Positions 7,084 to 10,702 of a stretch of DNA of 10,702 nucleotides are shown piece after piece (position 1 is the first letter of the stretch; the number at the start of each line of letters is the position of its first letter). A program made the translations under genes and the position numbers. Below the pieces are notes generated by a model. It worked only from the letters and a program-made list of their open reading frames with translations. It did no database searches and had not been told where the DNA came from. The DNA comes from Calditrichota bacterium (GTDB lineage Bacteria > Zhuqueibacterota > Zhuqueibacteria > Zhuqueibacterales > Geothermadaptataceae): contig QQUM01000115.1 in NCBI GenBank assembly GCA_008501545.1, forward strand, positions 1 through 10,702, read 5' to 3'.

Positions 7084-7697
7084 TCCTGTGTTCCTTCCAT
7101 TTTTTGATTTAGATCTGATTTTCTGTCAATATCGATTGTGATATTCTTGTCAGTGACTTCGATTTTCATCACTTTTTCCGAATAGGTTCGAATTAAATCA
7201 CGTGCGCCAGTGTCTCCACTTAATGTAGTCAATTCATTTTTAAAATATACGGGAAATATCACCGGGTGCCCTTGTTTGTTATTGTAAACCGGCAGACAAA
7301 TTTTTGCACCCTGTTCAAGCTGGAAATTATCCAGGAGCGTTTGGATCGTATTCCGTTTTACAAAGGGTATATCTGCCAGGTGGATTAAAATCCCATCGCA
7401 TGATTTGGACAAAGAAGTTATGCCACATCGTAGTGAAGATGCGAGCCCTTTATAATAGTGGTGATTCACAATCGTATGCGCATCGGGTGAAAGCTGTGCG
7501 CGCAGTTTCTCGTGTTCATACCCCAGGACGATTACAAATTCCTGAAAAGAAAATTGTTGCAACAACCGGCAGGTTTTGGCAATTACAGTTACAGAACCGG
7601 TTTTCGCCAATAATTTGTTTGATGCGCCGAACCGCTTTGATGAGCCGGCAGCCAACAGCACACAGGAAATGTTTAATTCTCTAGTGCCTTGCATCAT
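7080..7697 (-). CDS. MocA/MobA-like molybdenum cofactor nucleotidyltransferase
   Basis: A 205-residue nucleotidyltransferase of the GT-A fold (NTP_transf_3 type). Visible motifs are the nucleotide-binding loop LAAGSSKRFG (15-24) with K28, GLASSLRCGI (84-93), the metal-binding LADIP (107-111, D109), GHPVIFP (143-149), SGDTGARDL (160-168) and a final IDIDRKSDL (188-196). This pattern fits the MocA/MobA-like group, in which MocA transfers CMP to molybdopterin to form molybdenum cytosine dinucleotide for xanthine-dehydrogenase-type enzymes. The gene follows the XdhC-family gene with a 4-nt ATGA overlap (7694-7697). That pairing is typical of molybdo-hydroxylase maturation and favours MocA over MobA. 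Two adjacent ATGs exist; the first was kept because it overlaps the upstream stop. Only a weak AAAG precedes it, so translation probably relies on coupling. CTP versus GTP use cannot be read from the sequence. Confidence 0.85.
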   Translation of the reverse strand: MMQGTRELNISCVLLAAGSSKRFGASNKLLAKTGSVTVIAKTCRLLQQFSFQEFVIVLGYEHEKLRAQLSPDAHTIVNHHYYKGLASSLRCGITSLSKSCDGILIHLADIPFVKRNTIQTLLDNFQLEQGAKICLPVYNNKQGHPVIFPVYFKNELTTLSGDTGARDLIRTYSEKVMKIEVTDKNITIDIDRKSDLNQKMEGTQE

Positions 7698-8743
7698 GAT
7701 GCGTTTCTTTCAGCGACAATTTGTGCCAGAATGCTGAGCGCAATTTCCTCAGCTGTTTTTGCGGCGATGTCAAGTCCGATGGGGGCGTGGATTCGATTGA
7801 TGTCATCTTGGGTAAAACCGTGCTGGCGCAGTCGTTCGATGCGCTGTGCATGCATTGTGCGACTCCCCAGGGCACCGATATACTTTACCTGGTTTTTCAT
7901 TGCCCAGATGAGCGCCGGATCGTCGATTTTTGGATCATGGCTGAGCGCTACAAGTGCCGTGTTTTTATTCAACGGTAAATCAGGTAAAATTGAATCCGGC
8001 CATTTGTGGTGTATCTCTGCTTTCGGAAATCGCTGCGTTGTGACAAGTGCTGCCCGCGGATCGATGACAACGACATCAAATTCCATAACATGTGCGAGTG
8101 CAGCCAGTTTGACTGCGATGTGCCCGGCGCCAATGACGGTGAGTTGAAAAGGGGGAATTAGCCGGAGTAAAAAATAGTCCTTCGGAAGAGGGCCTGTTGA
8201 CGGAACTGCCGCAGATGTGGTGGTATTTATTTTTTCCAGAATTTCAGCTGGGATGTGCGCAATGTCGGAATGCAAACTGGGCGTGTAATTTTTGCTATCG
8301 TCATCTTTCCCATCTCCAATCGACGTGTTTTCGATAAAGAGGAAATCGTGGCCATCTTCCGTCATGTGCATAACGTAGGATGCTGGTTTTTTATCGAGCA
8401 CACAAGTGAGTAAATCGTGGTGGACTTTGTTGTCTGAGAATGGCTGGATGAAAATTTTGATTTTGCCGCCACAGGAAAGCCCAACCGAAAATGCGGTATC
8501 GCTGCTTACTGTGAAGTCCAATAATTTTGAGCGGCAGGATGCCATCACCTCCTGCGCTGCAACAATGACTGCATTTTCGACGCATCCTCCGCTTACGGAC
8601 CCCGCAAATTCATCATTGGATGAGAAGACCATTTGGGAGCCGACGGGGCGTGGAGATGAACCCCAGGTTTCTACAACAGTTGCCAGAGCCGTTTTTTCAC
8701 CGTTCGCCAACCATGATTTGAGCTTTTGAAAGAGGGAAAGCAT
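7694..8743 (-). CDS. XdhC/CoxI-family molybdenum cofactor insertion protein
   Basis: A 349-residue protein of the XdhC family, cytosolic chaperones that bind the molybdenum cofactor, support its sulfuration and insert it into xanthine dehydrogenase-type hydroxylases. The N-terminal XdhC_CoxI domain shows VVETWGSSPRPVGSQM (23-38), SGGCVENAV (51-59) and GLSCGGKIKIFI (88-99), with the conserved C54 and C91. A loosely conserved linker (about 140-195) rich in D, S and T follows. The C-terminal Rossmann-like domain has VIGAGHIA (203-210), VVVIDPR (224-230), YIGALGSR (288-295) and IHAPIGLDI (318-326). Length is usual for two-domain members. The ATG lies 12 nt after the lysA stop without a recognisable ribosome site. 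Downstream it overlaps the MocA-like gene by 4 nt. No Mo-hydroxylase subunit gene is in the window, so its client enzyme must be encoded elsewhere. Confidence 0.93.
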   Translation of the reverse strand: MLSLFQKLKSWLANGEKTALATVVETWGSSPRPVGSQMVFSSNDEFAGSVSGGCVENAVIVAAQEVMASCRSKLLDFTVSSDTAFSVGLSCGGKIKIFIQPFSDNKVHHDLLTCVLDKKPASYVMHMTEDGHDFLFIENTSIGDGKDDDSKNYTPSLHSDIAHIPAEILEKINTTTSAAVPSTGPLPKDYFLLRLIPPFQLTVIGAGHIAVKLAALAHVMEFDVVVIDPRAALVTTQRFPKAEIHHKWPDSILPDLPLNKNTALVALSHDPKIDDPALIWAMKNQVKYIGALGSRTMHAQRIERLRQHGFTQDDINRIHAPIGLDIAAKTAEEIALSILAQIVAERNAS

Positions 8744-8755
8744 CAGAGCGCTAAG

Positions 8756-10024
8756 TTATTCATTCCACAGATCTTCGAGACTTTGCCGTTCGCGAATTAC
8801 TTTTACTCGTTGGCCGCGAACAAGAAGCTCGATCGATTTCGGACGTGCGTTGTAATTTGAAGCAAGCGAATAACCATAGGCGCCTGTCGTCAGAACAGCG
8901 AGACAGTCGCCGCGTCCGACATGCTGTATCTCTCGTTCCCGCGCGAAAAAATCCCCGCTTTCACAGATCGGACCAACAACGTCTGCAACCATCGTATCTG
9001 CATCGCGAATTTCCAGGGGCACGATGCCATGATAGGCGGAATACAAACTCGGACGAATCAGTTCAGTCATGCCGGCATCGACAATGATAATGTTTGTTTC
9101 ACCGGTTTTTTTCAAATACAAGACTTCTGTGATGAGAACACCTGCATTTGCGACTAATGCACGTCCGGGTTCGATCATAAGATGGACGCCGGTGTCTTTT
9201 ACTGCATCAATAAATTTTGGAATAACCTCCGACGGATCAAGCGACAGGTCATCATCGCCTTTTGCATTGATATCTACCGTAAGAGCGCGTTCGTAATCAA
9301 GCCCGAAACCTCCACCCAGATCGATGTATTCCAACCTGTGCCCGGTGTCGATCGCCTTTTTAGCAAGTGATGCCATGGTTGATGCTAGGGACTCATAGGG
9401 TTTTATTTCTTTTATTTGTGAGCCAATATGTGCATGCAGACCGACGAGATCGCAGTAATCGTCGGATTTTATTCTATCGATCAGGGTCAGTGCCGCATCC
9501 GTTGTTATGCCGAATTTATCGCCGTGTCTGCCGGTGGCAATATATGGGTGACCGTGAATATCGATGTCGGGATTGATGCGTAACGAAACAGGCGCCACAC
9601 GGTTGAGGCGGCTTGCAATATCGCTGATGACCTCATACTCCATTTCCGATTCGACATTGATTCCGCGAATACCAATTTTTATTGCGGCCTCAATGTCTAT
9701 ATCTCGCTTGCCAACCCCGGCAAAGACGATTTTTTCCGGCTTGATTCCTGATTCAAGGGCGAAGAAGAGTTCACCGCCGGAGACGACATCGGCCCCGGCT
9801 CCGGATTTCGCCAGCATTCGCAATATTGTTGGATTTGAATTGGCTTTTAATGCATAACATATTGTGTGCGGGTAATCCCCGAAAGCGTCATCAAAACGTT
9901 TATAATTTGAAATTAACTGTTTGAAACTATAGGCATACAATGGCGTCCCGAATTCATTCGCGAGTTCTGAAAGCGCAACATTTTCCATATAAAGAGTCGT
10001 CTTGTCGTAGTGAAGGCATTGCAT
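8756..10024 (-). CDS. lysA: Diaminopimelate decarboxylase
   Basis: This PLP-dependent enzyme decarboxylates meso-diaminopimelate to L-lysine, the last step of lysine synthesis, in the cytosol. The 422-residue alanine-racemase-fold type III decarboxylase shows the PLP-lysine motif YALKANSN (57-64, K60), GADVVSGGE (77-85), HIGSQ (199-203), GGGFG (237-241), the phosphate-binding EPGRA (285-289), the substrate-site CESGD (354-358, C354) and the GAYGYSLASNYN segment (382-393). All key positions are present and the length is normal (about 415-420). I chose the ATG at 10024 because AGAGG (plus-strand 10032-10036) lies seven bases before it; an in-frame TTG at 10039 would add five residues and overlap the previous gene but has no ribosome site. 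Eleven nt separate it from the upstream Ig-like gene and 12 nt from xdhC, consistent with one transcript. Ornithine or arginine decarboxylase is less likely given the motif set. Confidence 0.95.
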   Translation of the reverse strand: MQCLHYDKTTLYMENVALSELANEFGTPLYAYSFKQLISNYKRFDDAFGDYPHTICYALKANSNPTILRMLAKSGAGADVVSGGELFFALESGIKPEKIVFAGVGKRDIDIEAAIKIGIRGINVESEMEYEVISDIASRLNRVAPVSLRINPDIDIHGHPYIATGRHGDKFGITTDAALTLIDRIKSDDYCDLVGLHAHIGSQIKEIKPYESLASTMASLAKKAIDTGHRLEYIDLGGGFGLDYERALTVDINAKGDDDLSLDPSEVIPKFIDAVKDTGVHLMIEPGRALVANAGVLITEVLYLKKTGETNIIIVDAGMTELIRPSLYSAYHGIVPLEIRDADTMVADVVGPICESGDFFAREREIQHVGRGDCLAVLTTGAYGYSLASNYNARPKSIELLVRGQRVKVIRERQSLEDLWNE

Positions 10025-10035
10025 TTTAAAACCTC

Positions 10036-10702
10036 TCAATCTGTAATTAGAATATCCTCACCCTCATTGGGCCATTTCGACCGGATCGCGATGGTGTCCG
10101 GGTAAAGAAACGTATATTCTGCGGGAGAATACGGTTGAAGTGATCCCAGCGATCTTCTTCCATCTTTGTTTTCATCAATAAAACCCTGAATTATATAACG
10201 ACCGGGCAACATGCTCTCGAAAATATAATTTTGGTTGTTTCTTGCGGTGGTATTATAGGCGATCTCCGGCTTACCAACTTGTTTTGCTGTAAGATGATAA
10301 GTTGTGGAACTGTCTGCATTGTTCCGTTGATCAATCACGGTTCCGGCAATGGAGCTCAATGTGTCCGGATTAATTGTTGTGAACACACGTGCATCACTGG
10401 TATCGAAAAGTGCATTCCCTGCCCGATCAAGAAAATTTGCCGTTCGAAAATGGAATCGGTACATGGTCTTGGGGAGAAGCAGGGTGTCCGGATCAAAATT
10501 GTAAGTAAACGGATTGTCCCAGTGTCCTGTTCCCGAGATTTTTCCGCCAAGGGTATCTTGCAGGTAAAATGTTGAATCTGTGCGTGTTTCCTGCATCCAC
10601 TCATTAAAATATATTTTAATGCCTGTATTCTGAACAATATGAGCGCTTTGATCCGGCGGCTCATAGCTGATAATGCGTGGTGCAATCGTATCTTGCCGTA
10701 CG
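10036..10702 (-). CDS. Bacterial Ig-like domain (Big_5-type) protein, C-terminal part
   Basis: The frame is open to the right edge, giving the last 221 residues of a larger protein; the methionine at 10596 is internal. Fragment residues 4-110 look like a Big_5-type bacterial Ig-like domain: D-T-I-A-P-R-I-I-S at the start, a PP turn, IKIYFNEWMQ (28-37), then a central FHFRTANFLDRAGN segment and a VFTT ending. Residues about 115-221 are a second beta-rich domain with SSIAGTV, GRYIIQGFIDENKDGRRS and a final RSKWPNEGEDILI. The DENKDG segment resembles a calcium-binding loop or the acidic turn common in such modules. Proteins of this type are usually lipoproteins or secreted proteins of FCB-group bacteria, but the N terminus with any signal peptide is not visible. 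It lies 11 nt upstream of lysA. Function unknown; a cell-surface or outer-membrane location is inferred. Confidence 0.8.
   Translation of the reverse strand, partial: VRQDTIAPRIISYEPPDQSAHIVQNTGIKIYFNEWMQETRTDSTFYLQDTLGGKISGTGHWDNPFTYNFDPDTLLLPKTMYRFHFRTANFLDRAGNALFDTSDARVFTTINPDTLSSIAGTVIDQRNNADSSTTYHLTAKQVGKPEIAYNTTARNNQNYIFESMLPGRYIIQGFIDENKDGRRSLGSLQPYSPAEYTFLYPDTIAIRSKWPNEGEDILITD

Noticed and set aside
7304..7684. 126-codon open frame on plus, antisense to the MocA-like gene
   Set aside because: It overlaps the well-supported nucleotidyltransferase and shows no family motifs.
10037..10039. TTG start for lysA overlapping the upstream stop codon
   Set aside because: The ATG at 10024 has a well-spaced AGAGG ribosome site and gives the usual LysA N terminus; the TTG has none.
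1..10702. CRISPR arrays, tRNA or rRNA genes, insertion sequences, defence or toxin-antitoxin genes
   Set aside because: Reading both strands, I saw no regularly spaced repeats, tRNA-like cloverleaf, transposase or integrase motifs, terminal inverted repeats or defence-family motifs.

Overview
The window is a gene-dense stretch of a bacterial chromosome with mid-40s % G+C judged by eye. It has short intergenic gaps, several 4-nt or near-zero gene junctions, and no sign of mobile DNA, CRISPR, tRNA or rRNA. The content suggests a Gram-negative (diderm) bacterium: there is an OmpA-type peptidoglycan-binding protein with a signal peptide, a lipoprotein phosphatase, and a secreted-looking protein with a bacterial Ig-like domain. 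The Ig-like protein resembles those common in the FCB group (Calditrichota, KSB1, Ignavibacteria-like lineages), but that placement is an inference and tentative.

Layout, left to right. (1) The 3' part of panC (pantothenate synthesis) enters from the left edge on + and overlaps tail-to-tail with a minus-strand spore-photoproduct-lyase-like radical SAM gene. (2) Upstream of that, also on minus, is an isochorismatase-like hydrolase. (3) A divergent intergenic region leads to a plus-strand class I SAM-dependent methyltransferase with a helical N-terminal region. It ends at a clear bidirectional intrinsic terminator shared with (4) a minus-strand protein with a DUF4398-like region, a coiled coil and an OmpA domain. 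(5) A second divergent, A+T-rich region leads to a plus-strand TIGR01777-family NAD(P)-dependent epimerase, whose stop codon lies 2 nt from the stop of the next convergent gene. (6) From the right edge to 6346, five minus-strand genes form a tight, probably co-transcribed unit. In transcription order they are an Ig-like-domain protein (5' part outside the window), lysA (diaminopimelate decarboxylase), an XdhC-family molybdenum-hydroxylase maturation factor, a MocA/MobA-like nucleotidyltransferase, and an e(P4)-type HAD acid phosphatase lipoprotein.

The most coherent functional pairing is XdhC with the MocA-like nucleotidyltransferase. Together they would finish and insert the molybdenum cofactor of a xanthine-dehydrogenase-type enzyme, yet no such enzyme is encoded in the window. 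The phosphatase downstream could supply nucleosides from extracellular nucleotides to the same purine route, but this is speculative. I see no defence system or other clearly new multi-gene system. The most unusual single gene is the cysteine-rich, N-terminally extended SPL-like radical SAM protein.
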